64,000 nt of DNA, taken from contig NZ_VFSU01000011.1 of the NCBI RefSeq assembly GCF_006385875.1, forward strand, positions 372,001 through 436,000, in the 5' to 3' direction. The position numbers and the translations under genes are program-made. Below the pieces are notes generated by a model. That model saw only the letters and a list, made by a program, of their open reading frames with translations, was not told the DNA's origin and made no database searches. Shown here one piece after another: positions 51,598-61,040 of this stretch (positions are counted from its first letter, which is position 1; every line of letters begins with the position of its first letter). The DNA is from Sandaracinobacter neustonicus (GTDB lineage: Bacteria > Pseudomonadota > Alphaproteobacteria > Sphingomonadales > Sphingomonadaceae).

Positions 51598-53339
51598 CCC
51601 AGCGCCACCCCATCCTTGCGCATTTCCGTCGCGCCCCACCACACCTTGTTCGCGGCGTCCCACATCACCGCCTGATAGCCGCCGACATCCTGGAAGCCGT
51701 CCAGAATCACATGGCCGCGCGCCCTCAGGTCCGAGCGGGTGGCGGCACCGATCTGGCTTTCCAGAAACACGCCGGATGCGGTTTCGCGCCCGTCGTCGCC
51801 CGGATCGGGGCTGCCCAGATGCCGCACGCGCGGCGCATCGCCTGCGGCTTGCAGGTTCATCTTCAGGTCGATGATGTTCACCAGCGCCTGCACCTGCCCC
51901 TGCGGCTGCATGGTGCCGCCCATCACCCCGAACGCCAGCAGCGGCTCCCCGGCTTTCGTCACGATCCCCGGAATGATGGTGTGGAAGGGCCGCTTGCCGC
52001 GCGCCACGACATTGCGCGCCTTCGGATCGAGCGAGAATTGCGCCCCACGGTTTTGCAGCATGAAGCCCCATGTGCCGCGCCCGCCATCCACCGGTGCACT
52101 GCGCGGCACCACCACGCCCGATCCCATCCCGGCATAGTTGGATTGAATCAGGCTCACCATCATGCCGCTGCCGTCTGCGGTGGACAGATAAGTGGTGTCG
52201 TTCTTCTCGCCCTCGGGGTCTCCGGCGGGCACATCGGCGGGCAGCGCCTTGTCCATGCGGATCATCGCCGCCCGCTTGGCGATATAGTCGTCAGACAGCA
52301 GCGCCTGCACCGGCAGCTTCACCTGCCTTGGATCGGCGATGAAGGCCGCCCGGTCCGCGAAGGCCAGCTTCTTCGCCTCCACCAGCACATGGATGCGATC
52401 CGCCTCGCTCAGCGTCGCCATCGGGAATTTCTCCACGATACGCGCCATCTGCAAGGTCGTCAGCCCCTGTGTGGCGGGGGGAATCTGCCACAGCGTGACG
52501 CCGCGATAATCGGCATGGATGGGCTGCACCCACTCGGCCTTCATCGCCGCGAGGTCGGCTGCCGAATGCTGCCGCCCGAAAGCCTTGAAATGCCGTTCAT
52601 AATCCGCCGCGAAGGCGCCCTTGTAAAAGGCATCCGCGCCGCCCGCCGCGATCAGCTCCAGCGTGGCCGCCAGATCGGGGTTGGTGAAAACCTGCCCCTC
52701 CACCGGCGCGGCCCCGCCGGGCGCGAACAGCGCCTTCCATTGCGGGCCTTGAATGGCGTCACCCTGCCGTTGAAAATTGCTGAGATTGGCGGCCCAGCCC
52801 CGCGCAATCACCGGCGAAACGGGGAAGCCTTCCTTCGCGTAACGGATGGCAGGGGCCAGCACCGCCGCCATCGGCAGCTTGCCGTAGCGCTTGTGCAGCG
52901 CCTCCCACCCGGCGACCGCACCGGGCGTGGTCACCGAATCCATTCCCCGATCCAGCCCGCCCGCCGCCTTCGCGCGCGCGGCGAGCGCCTTCACGTCCAG
53001 CTTCAGCGGCGCAAAGCCGGAGGCGTCCAGCCCCGTCACGCCTTTCGTGGCGGGATCATAGACCAGCGCGAACAAATCGCCGCCAATGCCGTTCCCGGTC
53101 GGCTCCACCAGCCCCAGCACAGCGTTCGCGGCAATCGCCGCATCCGCTGCCGATCCGCCCGCGCGCAGAATCTCCACCGCTGCCTGCGTGGCGAAGGGGT
53201 GGGCGGTCGCCGCCATGCCATGCACCGCGATCGCGGGGGAGCGCCCCTGAAACGCCGGATCGCCGCGCCGGTCCCCCGCATGAGCGGGCTGAACGAAAAG
53301 GGCAAAGGCGGCAGCAAGCAGGGCAGGGCGAAGGCGCAT
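51591..53339 (-). CDS. ggt: Gamma-glutamyltransferase
   Basis: 582 aa with signal peptide (PALLAAAFALFVQPAHA). The N-nucleophile processing site is EKNDTTYLSTADG, where the Thr following Asp becomes the N-terminal nucleophile of the small subunit. The family's ANAVLGLVEPTGNGIGGDLF and PFHTIIPGIVTKAGEPLLAF motifs are both present. A strong AAGGAG 7 nt before ATG 53339 supports the start. It cleaves glutathione and gamma-glutamyl peptides in the periplasm. The 3' end overlaps the convergent DUF418 gene by 7 nt. Confidence 0.93.
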   Translation of the reverse strand: MRLRPALLAAAFALFVQPAHAGDRRGDPAFQGRSPAIAVHGMAATAHPFATQAAVEILRAGGSAADAAIAANAVLGLVEPTGNGIGGDLFALVYDPATKGVTGLDASGFAPLKLDVKALAARAKAAGGLDRGMDSVTTPGAVAGWEALHKRYGKLPMAAVLAPAIRYAKEGFPVSPVIARGWAANLSNFQRQGDAIQGPQWKALFAPGGAAPVEGQVFTNPDLAATLELIAAGGADAFYKGAFAADYERHFKAFGRQHSAADLAAMKAEWVQPIHADYRGVTLWQIPPATQGLTTLQMARIVEKFPMATLSEADRIHVLVEAKKLAFADRAAFIADPRQVKLPVQALLSDDYIAKRAAMIRMDKALPADVPAGDPEGEKNDTTYLSTADGSGMMVSLIQSNYAGMGSGVVVPRSAPVDGGRGTWGFMLQNRGAQFSLDPKARNVVARGKRPFHTIIPGIVTKAGEPLLAFGVMGGTMQPQGQVQALVNIIDLKMNLQAAGDAPRVRHLGSPDPGDDGRETASGVFLESQIGAATRSDLRARGHVILDGFQDVGGYQAVMWDAANKVWWGATEMRKDGVALGY

Positions 53340-53426
53340 TCAATATCTCCTTTCGGTTACAAAAGCAGCTTCGGCCAGCCGCGCCAAGGCTTGCCTCCCC
53401 CGCCCGCCGCCGCCAAAAGGGGCGGC

Positions 53427-54629
53427 ATGTGGCTTTTGGACCGGCTTCTCACGCGCGCCATCACGCGCGGCGCGCTCGAACTCACCACGGCAGACGGGAA
53501 AGTCCGCCGCTATGGCGATGCGGCCAGCCCGCCCGTCCGCATCCGCCTGACAGACAGCGCGACCGCCGGGCGCATCGGCCGCAACCCCGCGCTGGCGACG
53601 GGCGAGGCCTTCATGGACGGCCGCCTGATCGTCGAAAGCGGGGACATTATGGACCTGCTGGAACTGGTCACCTCCAACCTGCGCTGGGATCGCGGCAATG
53701 ATCTGCGCGTGTCACTGTGGAACCAGCAGCGGATCGCCGCCAAATGGGACGAGCTGAACGCCCGCGCGCGGTCAAAGCGCAACGTCGCCCACCATTATGA
53801 CCTGTCAGACAAGCTCTACGATCTGTTTCTGGACCCGGAGCGCCAATATAGCTGCGCCTATTTCAAAGAGGGCAATCAGGGGCCGGAGTCCAGCCTTGAA
53901 CAAGCCCAGATCGACAAGCTGGATCATATCGCGAAGAAGCTTTGCCTGAAGCCCGGCATGCGCGTGCTGGATATCGGCTGTGGCTGGGGCGGCATGGCGC
54001 GCCACATCCACCGCGTGTCGGGCGCAGAGGTGCTGGGCGTGACGCTGTCAGAGGAGCAGTTGAAATATGCCCGCGCGAAGGCGCGCGAACTGGGGATCGA
54101 CGGCAAGGTTCGCTATGAACTGATGGATTATCGCGACGTGCAGGGCCCGTTCGACCGCATCGTTTCGGTGGGCATGTTCGAGCATGTCGGGCGGCCGAAT
54201 TACGGCACCTTCTTCGACAAGCTGGCCAGCCTGCTGACGGATGACGGCGTCGCGCTGCTGCACACCATCGGCCGCGTCGGCGGCGCGGGTGCGACGGACC
54301 CGTGGACGGCGAAATATATCTTCCCCGGCGGCTACACGCCCGCCTATTCCGAACTGGCGAAACATATCGAGCGCGCATGGCTGTGGCCAAAGGACATCGA
54401 AGTGCTGCGCCTGCACTATGCCTGGACTCTGGAGCATTGGCTGAAGCGCTGCCGCGAACGCAAGGCCGACATCGTTGCCCTGTATGACGAGCGCTTCTAC
54501 CGGATGTGGGAATTCTACCTCGCAGGCGCGGCCGTGGCGTTCCGCAACGACGACCATGTGGTGTGGCAGATCCAGCTGGGCCGCACGCGTGACGGGGTGC
54601 CCGTCACGCGTGAGTATCTCTACCGCTAA
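53427..54629 (+). CDS. cfa: Cyclopropane-fatty-acyl-phospholipid synthase-like methyltransferase
   Basis: 400 aa. The N-terminal SCP-like lipid-binding domain (about 15-110) is followed by the catalytic part: KRNVAHHYDLSDKLYDLFLD, YSCAYFKEGN, SAM motif VLDIGCGWGGMARH, EHVGRPNY and the C-terminal HYAWTLEHWLKRC and ERFYRMWEFYLAGAAVAFRN. It makes cyclopropane fatty acids in membrane phospholipids, often under acid or stationary conditions. Starts at ATG 53427, divergent from ggt. Confidence 0.93.
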   Translation: MWLLDRLLTRAITRGALELTTADGKVRRYGDAASPPVRIRLTDSATAGRIGRNPALATGEAFMDGRLIVESGDIMDLLELVTSNLRWDRGNDLRVSLWNQQRIAAKWDELNARARSKRNVAHHYDLSDKLYDLFLDPERQYSCAYFKEGNQGPESSLEQAQIDKLDHIAKKLCLKPGMRVLDIGCGWGGMARHIHRVSGAEVLGVTLSEEQLKYARAKARELGIDGKVRYELMDYRDVQGPFDRIVSVGMFEHVGRPNYGTFFDKLASLLTDDGVALLHTIGRVGGAGATDPWTAKYIFPGGYTPAYSELAKHIERAWLWPKDIEVLRLHYAWTLEHWLKRCRERKADIVALYDERFYRMWEFYLAGAAVAFRNDDHVVWQIQLGRTRDGVPVTREYLYR

Positions 54630-54633
54630 GCGC

Positions 54634-55431
54634 TCAGCGCGCCGTCCAGCCGCCGTCCACCGAGAAAGACGAGCCGGTGATGCCGCTGGCGGCATCCGAA
54701 CAGAGGAACAGCACCGTTTCCGCCACCTGATCGGCGGTGATGAAGCGCTTGGTGGGCTGGGAAGCGAGGATGATTTCCTTCACCACCCGCTCCTCGCTGA
54801 TGCCGTTCGCCTTGGCCTGATCGGCGATCTGCCCGCGCACCAGCGGCGTATCCACAAAGCCGGGGCACACCGTGTTCGCCGTCACCAGCGTCTCCGCCAG
54901 TTCCAGCGCGGCCGCCTTCGTCAGCCCCAGCACGCCATGCTTGGCCGCGACATAAGCGCTTTTGAACGGAGAGGCGACCAGCCCGTGCGCTGAGGCGATG
55001 TTGATGATCCGCCCCCAGTTCTGCGCCTTCATGGCCGGAATCGCTGCCTTCATCGTATGGAAATTGCTGGACAGGTTGATGGCGAGGATGGCGTCCCACT
55101 TGTCGTCGGGGAATTCGTCCACCGGGGACACAAACTGGATTCCGGCGTTGTTCACCAGAATGTCCAGCCCGCCCAGCGCGGCTTGTGCATCCGTCACGAA
55201 CTTCTGCGCGTCCGGACCTTTCGACAGGTCCGCGCCGACGAAAACGGTTTTCGTGCCGAACGCGCCCACGCTGGCAAGGGCAGGGGCGTTATCGCCGAAG
55301 CCGTTCAGCGCCACGTCTGCGCCTGCGCGCGCCAACGCCTCGGCAATCGCCAGCCCGATACCGCTGGTGGAGCCTGTCACCGCAGCCTTGCGGCCTATCA
55401 GGGGCTTGGTGCCCGCCACATCTCCCGCCAT
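54634..55431 (-). CDS. bdhA: D-3-hydroxybutyrate dehydrogenase
   Basis: 265 aa from ATG 55431, with GGAGA upstream; an ORF extension to 55611 lacks support. SDR motifs: TGSTSGIGLAIAEALA, NNAG, NIASAHGLVASPFKSAYVAA (Ser, Tyr-x3-Lys in YVAAKHG) and the C-terminal GSSFSVDGGWTA with the diagnostic ILASQPTKRFITADQVAET, all characteristic of BdhA. It oxidises 3-hydroxybutyrate released from PHB to acetoacetate with NAD+. It is divergent from the PHB depolymerase, an arrangement that groups the two catabolic steps. Putative PhaR sites lie between them. Confidence 0.93.
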   Translation of the reverse strand: MAGDVAGTKPLIGRKAAVTGSTSGIGLAIAEALARAGADVALNGFGDNAPALASVGAFGTKTVFVGADLSKGPDAQKFVTDAQAALGGLDILVNNAGIQFVSPVDEFPDDKWDAILAINLSSNFHTMKAAIPAMKAQNWGRIINIASAHGLVASPFKSAYVAAKHGVLGLTKAAALELAETLVTANTVCPGFVDTPLVRGQIADQAKANGISEERVVKEIILASQPTKRFITADQVAETVLFLCSDAASGITGSSFSVDGGWTAR

Positions 55432-55458
55432 CTTCGTCTCCTTGCTCGCGTTAACTCT

Positions 55459-55470
55459 GCTGCACTGCAA
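55459..55470. promoter_or_regulatory. Candidate PhaR-binding motif (bdhA side)
   Basis: GCTGCACTGCAA resembles the TGC/GCA-rich sites bound by the PHB-responsive regulator PhaR of alphaproteobacteria. It lies 28 bp upstream of the bdhA start. Confidence 0.4.
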
Positions 55471-55559
55471 AAAACATGTGCGCTTGTTCGCCCACAGGTC
55501 TAGTCTCAAGCCTGAACGGGCAAAAGCGCCAGTGGTTTTTGATGACATTTTGATGTCGA

Positions 55560-55569
55560 TGCACTGCAA
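55560..55569. promoter_or_regulatory. Candidate PhaR-binding motif (phaZ side)
   Basis: TGCACTGCAA, an exact 10-bp repeat of 55461-55470, lies 40 bp upstream of phaZ. The same core flanking both divergent genes supports joint control. No phaR gene is in the window. Confidence 0.4.
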
Positions 55570-55609
55570 CAAGGTGGCAAAAAGCCACAGCGAGCAAAAG
55601 AGGTTAAGC

Positions 55610-56920
55610 ATGCTGTACGACGCCTATGAAATGGGCCGCACATGGCTCAACGGGGCCAGTGCCGCTGCCCGACTCGGGGCGGGCTGGTGGACGAACCCCG
55701 CCAATCCCTTCGCCTACACCGGGGCCGGCGAAGTCGCGGCCGCAGCATTGGACGTGTTCAGCCACGCCGCTGCCCCGCGCGGCAAGCCGGATTTCGGCTT
55801 CACCTCCACCCTGATCGATGGCGAGCCGGTGCCGCTGATCGAAGTGATCGTGGATCGCAAGCCGTTCGGCCAGCTGAAGCGGTTCGAGCGGCCGGGCGGA
55901 TCGCCGGACGATCCGAAGCTGCTGATCGTCGCCCCCATGTCGGGCCATTTCGCCACGCTGCTGCGCGGCACGGTGGAACGGCTGCTGCCCAGCCACGATG
56001 TCTATATCACCGATTGGCGCGACGCGAAGATGGCCCCCCTGTCGGATGGCCGCTTCGATCTGAACGACTATATCGATTATGTGATCGACTGGCTTTCGCT
56101 GATCACCCCGCCCGGTTCGCCGCGCGCGCATCTGCTGGCGGTGTGCCAGCCGTCGGTGCCCGTCTATGCGGCGGTGGCGCTGATGTCGGCGCAACAGCAC
56201 CGGGCGCTGCCTGCCACGCTGACGATGATGGGCGGCCCCGTCGATACCCGCCGCGCCCCCACGGCGGTGAACCAGCTGGCGATGGAACGGCCCTTTGCAT
56301 GGTTCGAAAACAGCGTGATCGCAACCGTTCCGGCCATGTATCCGGGCAGCGGTCGCAAGGTGTATCCGGGCTTCCTGCAACTGGCCGGGTTCATGTCAAT
56401 GAACCTTGGCAACCATATGATTTCCCATTGGGAAATGTTCAAACATCTGGTGCAGGGCGATGGCGATTCAGCGGATGCCACCAAGACTTTCTATGATGAA
56501 TATCGCTCCGTCTGCGATATGACGGCGGAATTCTACCTGCAAACCATCGATGTGGTATTCCAGACCCACCAGTTGCCGCGCGGGGTGATGCAGCATCGCG
56601 GCGTCACCGTCGATCCCGGGGCGATCACCGATGTCTCGATCTTCGCGATCGAGGGCGAGCGGGACGATATCTCGGGCATCGGCCAGACCAAGGCCGCGCT
56701 GGATATCGCCGTCAATCTGGCCGAGGAACGCAAGCGTTACTTCCTCGTTCCCGGTGTTGGTCATTACGGCATCTTCAACGGCCGCCGCTGGCGCGAAATG
56801 ATCGCCCCGCAGCTGGAAGAGTTCATCCGCGCCAATTGCGCCGCCTCGCCGCTGCATGGCGCGGGCCGCCATCAGGCGCATGTGGATATGGAAGCCCCGG
56901 AAGGGGTGGATTTCGCCTGA
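55610..56920 (+). CDS. phaZ: Intracellular polyhydroxyalkanoate depolymerase
   Basis: 436 aa from ATG 55610 (AGAGG 6 nt upstream). The alpha/beta-hydrolase has its nucleophile in AVCQPSVPV (Cys179), the Cys-type lipase box of PhaZ1-like intracellular depolymerases. Other conserved parts are YITDWRDAKMAPLSDGRFDL, PGFLQLAGFMSMNLGNHM, the acid in EGERDDISGIGQT and His in PGVGHYGIFNG. It degrades native PHB granules to 3-hydroxybutyrate, which BdhA (divergent neighbour) then oxidises. It is convergent with the phosphodiesterase gene, with only 2 bp between the stop codons. Confidence 0.95.
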   Translation: MLYDAYEMGRTWLNGASAAARLGAGWWTNPANPFAYTGAGEVAAAALDVFSHAAAPRGKPDFGFTSTLIDGEPVPLIEVIVDRKPFGQLKRFERPGGSPDDPKLLIVAPMSGHFATLLRGTVERLLPSHDVYITDWRDAKMAPLSDGRFDLNDYIDYVIDWLSLITPPGSPRAHLLAVCQPSVPVYAAVALMSAQQHRALPATLTMMGGPVDTRRAPTAVNQLAMERPFAWFENSVIATVPAMYPGSGRKVYPGFLQLAGFMSMNLGNHMISHWEMFKHLVQGDGDSADATKTFYDEYRSVCDMTAEFYLQTIDVVFQTHQLPRGVMQHRGVTVDPGAITDVSIFAIEGERDDISGIGQTKAALDIAVNLAEERKRYFLVPGVGHYGIFNGRRWREMIAPQLEEFIRANCAASPLHGAGRHQAHVDMEAPEGVDFA

Positions 56921-56922
56921 CC

Positions 56923-58191
56923 CTAGCGCATGGCGGCGCGGAACGGCTCTGTGTCGCCATCGAGCCCCTCGCCTTTGGGCAGCTTCAGCAGGTCGCGCAG
57001 CAGCGGGGCGACATCGACATTGTCGAACGGCGGCAGTTTCACGCCGGGCCGGAAGGCGGGGCCGCTGGCGATGAACAGCGCCGCCATTTCCGGGGCGGCG
57101 TTGTCATAGCCGTGATTGCCGCCCGCAAAGGTGCTGGCGGGCGCGTGCGGATAGATCAGCCAGCCCACTTCGGCCAGGCAAAGGAACGGCGGCACACGCG
57201 GGTTGTGGCCATAAGCGAAGCGGGCCGGAATGTTCTCCCTGCGCCAGCATTGCATGTGTGGGCGCGGCTTCAATAGCGCGTCCGCCACCGCCTGTTCCCG
57301 GCCCGGTTCTGGCTGGAAGCTGGCATAGGTGCCATATTCGATGATCCGCGCGTCGGCGGGCGGCAGGATAGCGTCCAGCGCGATCACCCGCTCGCTGGAG
57401 GTCGCCGCCATGCCATGATCGGCCACGATCAGCAGGTTCGCCGGTTGCCCAAGCTCCTGCAACTGCTGCACAAGTTCGCCGATCCGCGCGTCGGCCTCGC
57501 GCACGGCGGCAGTGGTGCGCGGGTCGCCCGGCCCGTAATCATGCCCGGCCGTGTCCACCGTGTCGAAATAGAGCGTCAGCAGCTGCGGCCGTGTCGCGGC
57601 AGGGCGGCGAAGCCAGTCGATCACGCTGTTCACCCGCTGTTTGTTGGTGATGGCCTGGTTGAACTGGTGCCAGTCGTCCGGGCGGCGGCCCCCGGCAATA
57701 TTGTGCGCCGCGCCCGTTCGTGTGCCACCCCAGCCGACATTGTTGCCCGGCCAGAACATCACCCCGGTGCGCACGCCCGCCTTGTCTGCCGTCACCCAGA
57801 TCGGCTCGGCCGCGTTCCACCAGAAGGGATCGTCGCTGGCCATGGTGAAACGCTCCCCCGGTCGGGCCGCATCCTCCATCACATTGGCGACGATGCCGTG
57901 CCGGTCCGGCCGCAGCCCCGTCACCAAGGTCCAGTGGTTGGGGAAGGTCTTGGATGGGAAAGAGGGCCGCATCCGCGCCGACACGCCTTGGGCAGACAGG
58001 CGGGCCAGCGTGGGGGTATCGCGGGAGTTCACATAATCCGGCTTGAAGCCATCGATGGAAATCAGGATCGTCACGGGCAGGCGCTGTTCAGCCGCTTGCG
58101 CGGAAATAGCGGCGGGCGGCAGCGCCGGGTTGGAGGCATTGCAGCCGGCCAGCAGCAAGGCGGCGAGAATCGGGAGCAGAGAACTTCGCAT
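56923..58191 (-). CDS. Ectonucleotide pyrophosphatase/phosphodiesterase-family lipoprotein
   Basis: 422 aa. The lipobox LLLAGC acylates Cys17. Zinc-site residues of the alkaline-phosphatase superfamily are clear: ISIDGFKPDYV (first Asp), nucleophile Thr in PSKTFPNHWTLVTGLRPDRHG, DTVDTAGHDYGP, ADHGMA and GNHGYDN. Members hydrolyse nucleotides or phosphodiesters on the cell surface or in the periplasm. It starts at ATG 58191 and ends 2 bp from the phaZ stop. Confidence 0.92.
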   Translation of the reverse strand: MRSSLLPILAALLLAGCNASNPALPPAAISAQAAEQRLPVTILISIDGFKPDYVNSRDTPTLARLSAQGVSARMRPSFPSKTFPNHWTLVTGLRPDRHGIVANVMEDAARPGERFTMASDDPFWWNAAEPIWVTADKAGVRTGVMFWPGNNVGWGGTRTGAAHNIAGGRRPDDWHQFNQAITNKQRVNSVIDWLRRPAATRPQLLTLYFDTVDTAGHDYGPGDPRTTAAVREADARIGELVQQLQELGQPANLLIVADHGMAATSSERVIALDAILPPADARIIEYGTYASFQPEPGREQAVADALLKPRPHMQCWRRENIPARFAYGHNPRVPPFLCLAEVGWLIYPHAPASTFAGGNHGYDNAAPEMAALFIASGPAFRPGVKLPPFDNVDVAPLLRDLLKLPKGEGLDGDTEPFRAAMR

Positions 58192-58283
58192 AACCGCTCT
58201 TCGCCGGGGAATATGGCAGTTGTTCGGGCGTTGCGGAAAGGGTGGATTTCGCCTGAGGGGAAGCGAACTCCACCCGCTTCACG

Positions 58284-59090
58284 TTAGGGCTTGCTTTGCA
58301 GATGCGCGGGCAGTGGCCCCACCGCTTCACCCGCGGCCCGCATCAGCGCGGCGGCGTCCTTCACGAACGACCAGACCTCGTGGGAAAAGCCGGGATCGGC
58401 CTGCCCCTGCCATTCGGGCATCCGCTCATACAGCTTCACCGAGCCATCCCACATTTCGGGCGTGGCGACCGCGGTGAAGGGGGCGAGCAGCGCGAACCAT
58501 TCGCGCACGAACCCCTTGGCGGCTTCCGAAGCCGGGTCGAGCGGCAGGGCCGAGGCAATCCGGTCACCCAGATCCTTCCAGCTGGCACCATAGGCTTGCG
58601 GGTCGAATCCCGGTGCCACGTCAGCCATGCTGGCCTTCCACCGCTCCTGCTCCTCCGCTGAGAAATAGCGGTTTACGACCGCGCTCCATTTCTGGTTCTC
58701 CATTTCATGCTCCTTTCGGATCAGCGAGCAAAGCGTCGCGACATCCACTGGCTCGCCGGCAGAGATGCGGGACTGAAGGTTGAGAAGCAGCGACCGGGTG
58801 TCGCCCAGTTCGGCCAGCCGAAGCTCCAGCTCCGCAAGCTGGGCTTCCACCAGCCGCCCCAGATTGGCGTTGTGTCCGGCCAGCAGTTCGCCGATCCGCG
58901 TCAGGCTGAACCCGGCGCGCTTCAGCGCCATGATGGCGGCCAGCCGCTCCAGATCGGCGCGGGCGTACAGCCGCCGTCCGTTGTTGGTGCGCAGCGGCCG
59001 GATCAGCCCGCGCCCCTCGTAAAAGCGGAGCGCGCGGGTGGTGAGCCCGGTCTGCCGCGCCACCTCCTGAATGTCGGTCAATTCGTCCAT
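58284..59090 (-). CDS. MerR-family regulator (TipA-like effector domain)
   Basis: 268 aa. The MerR N-terminus is intact: IQEVARQTGLTTRALRFYEG (HTH and wing) and a dimerisation helix with AELELRLAELGDTRSLLLNL. The C-terminal part from about 130 (MENQKWSAVVNRYFSAEEQE onward) resembles the globin-like TipAS domain that binds hydrophobic peptides or drugs. It is likely to regulate a nearby efflux or stress gene; the target is not evident. Confidence 0.9.
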   Translation of the reverse strand: MDELTDIQEVARQTGLTTRALRFYEGRGLIRPLRTNNGRRLYARADLERLAAIMALKRAGFSLTRIGELLAGHNANLGRLVEAQLAELELRLAELGDTRSLLLNLQSRISAGEPVDVATLCSLIRKEHEMENQKWSAVVNRYFSAEEQERWKASMADVAPGFDPQAYGASWKDLGDRIASALPLDPASEAAKGFVREWFALLAPFTAVATPEMWDGSVKLYERMPEWQGQADPGFSHEVWSFVKDAAALMRAAGEAVGPLPAHLQSKP

Positions 59091-59137
59091 GCCGCCGCTG
59101 TAGCCGTTGACGTTGCGTCAACTGCAAGCGGCAATTT

Positions 59138-60925
59138 TCACCCTAGCGCTTCGGCTTTCTCGGCGACTTCCATCCAGCGCAGTTCGGCGGCCTCCAGTTT
59201 CCCGCGCAGCGTGTCGATCTCACCTGTCAGCCGGTCGAACTGTTTGGGATCACGGCTGTAAAGCGCGGGATCGGCCAGCTTCGCCTCGGCGGCGGCGATG
59301 CCGGCTTCGATTTTGGCGATTTCGCCCGGCAGCCTGTCCAGATCATGTTGATCTTTGAAGCTCAGCTTCTTCGCCGGGCCGGATGGCGCGGCGGGGGAGG
59401 GGGCTGCCTTGGGCGGCGCGGCCTTCTTCGCCTTCGCGGCCCGTTCCTGCCATAGCTGCTCCAACTCGCGGTAGCCGCCCGCCACCACATCCGCGCGGCC
59501 GGACCCATCCAGCCCGATGGTCATCGTCGTTGTGCGATCCAGAAAATCCCGGTCGTGCGAGACGATCAGTACCGTGCCTTCATAATCGGAAATCACTTCC
59601 TGCAGCAGGTCCAGCGTTTCCAGATCGAGATCGTTGGTGGGCTCATCCAGCACCAACAGGTTGGAATCGCGCGAAAATTCCCGCGCCAGTAGTAACCGGG
59701 ATCGTTCGCCGCCGGAAAAGGTGCCGATCTTCGCGTCCGCCACGCTGGGCGGGAACAGGAACTGCTTCAGATAGCCCTGGATATGCGTCTTGTGCCCGCG
59801 CACCTCGATCCAGTCGCCGCCGTCGGCCAGCACGTCGCGCACGCGCTTGGTTGGCTCCATCAGCTTGCGTTGCTGATCAATGGCGATCCCGTTCAGCGTT
59901 TTCGCCCGCGTGACCGTCCCTTCATCGGGTTGCAGATCGCCCGTCAGCAGCCGCAGCAGCGTGGTCTTGCCAGCCCCGTTCGGGCCGACGATGCCGATCC
60001 TGTCCCCGCGCTGGATGCGGATGGAGAAATCCGTCAGGATCGCGCGGTCGCCATAGGTTTTGGAAACGCCCTCGGCCTCGATCACCATCTTCGATTTCAC
60101 ATCGTCGGTCGCCAGCGCCAGCTTCGCCGTGCCCTGCACCCCCAGCATGGCTTTGCGCGAGGCGCGCATCTGGTGCAGCCGCTCCAGCCGCCCCTGATTG
60201 CGCCGCCGCCGCGCCGTCACGCCGCGCTGCAGCCAGTGCAGTTCCTGCGCGATCTTGGTGTCCAGCTTGTCGGCGATCTTCGCTTCCTCGGCATAGACGG
60301 CCTCCGTCCACGCCTCGAAGCCGCCGAAGCCCACCTCCTGCCGCCGCAGTTGCCCGCGATCCAGCCACAGGCAGGCCTTGGTCAGCCGCGTGAGGAAGGT
60401 GCGATCATGGCTGATCACAAGGAAGGCCCCGGTGTAGCGCGTCAGCCAGCCTTCCAGCCAGTCGATGGCTTCCAGATCCAGATGGTTGGTCGGCTCGTCC
60501 AGCAGCAGCAGATCCGGCTGCTGCGCCAGCGCGCGGGCGATGGCCGCACGGCGGCGCTCTCCGCCGGAGGCGTTGGCGGCCTTCAGCTCAAGGTCCAGCC
60601 CCAGCTGCGTGGCGATGGCCTCCACCTCGTGCCGGGGCGGGGCGTCCGGCTCGGCCAGCGCGAAATCGGCGAGCGTCTCGAATCCGGCCACCGGCGGATC
60701 CTGCGGCAGCAGCACGATGCGCTGCCCCGGTTGCTGAGAGCGACGGCCCTTGTCCGGCTCCAGCGTTCCGGCGATCAGCCGCAGCAGCGTGGTTTTCCCG
60801 GCACCGTTGCGGCCGATCAGCGCCAGCCGGTCCTTCGCGCCGATAAACAGGGAGAGTTGATCGAACAGCAGGCCATCGCCTTGCCGCAATGCGATGTCTT
60901 CCAGCGAAACGATGGGGGCTGCCAT
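59138..60925 (-). CDS. uup: ABC-F family ATPase (Uup/EttA-like)
   Basis: 595 aa from ATG 60925. Two ABC domains: Walker A1 GRNGAGKTT, signature ASGGERRRAAIARAL and LLLDEPTNHLDLEA; Walker A2 GPNGAGKTT, FSGGERSRLLLAREF and LLVLDEPTNDLDLE. They are joined by a Pro/Arg linker (about 235-270), and a C-terminal coiled coil (about 515-595) fits Uup-type proteins. ABC-F proteins act on the ribosome or in DNA-repair-linked roles rather than in transport. There is no membrane partner gene. In-frame ATG 60943 is a weaker alternative start. Confidence 0.9.
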   Translation of the reverse strand: MAAPIVSLEDIALRQGDGLLFDQLSLFIGAKDRLALIGRNGAGKTTLLRLIAGTLEPDKGRRSQQPGQRIVLLPQDPPVAGFETLADFALAEPDAPPRHEVEAIATQLGLDLELKAANASGGERRRAAIARALAQQPDLLLLDEPTNHLDLEAIDWLEGWLTRYTGAFLVISHDRTFLTRLTKACLWLDRGQLRRQEVGFGGFEAWTEAVYAEEAKIADKLDTKIAQELHWLQRGVTARRRRNQGRLERLHQMRASRKAMLGVQGTAKLALATDDVKSKMVIEAEGVSKTYGDRAILTDFSIRIQRGDRIGIVGPNGAGKTTLLRLLTGDLQPDEGTVTRAKTLNGIAIDQQRKLMEPTKRVRDVLADGGDWIEVRGHKTHIQGYLKQFLFPPSVADAKIGTFSGGERSRLLLAREFSRDSNLLVLDEPTNDLDLETLDLLQEVISDYEGTVLIVSHDRDFLDRTTTMTIGLDGSGRADVVAGGYRELEQLWQERAAKAKKAAPPKAAPSPAAPSGPAKKLSFKDQHDLDRLPGEIAKIEAGIAAAEAKLADPALYSRDPKQFDRLTGEIDTLRGKLEAAELRWMEVAEKAEALG

Positions 60926-61040
60926 GGCGCGGGCGCTTGCCACGCCGGTTCCGCCGTGGCAACGCCTGAACCTTGATGATGCGGACTATTCAGAAGGGGT
61001 TCACGGCCTTGCCACTAGGCACGCTGCGGAAATAAGCTCC

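Noticed and set aside
50892-53426. Long plus-strand frame running opposite ggt into cfa
   Set aside because: Only the part from ATG 53427 resembles a protein family. The upstream 845 codons are antisense to ggt and low-complexity.
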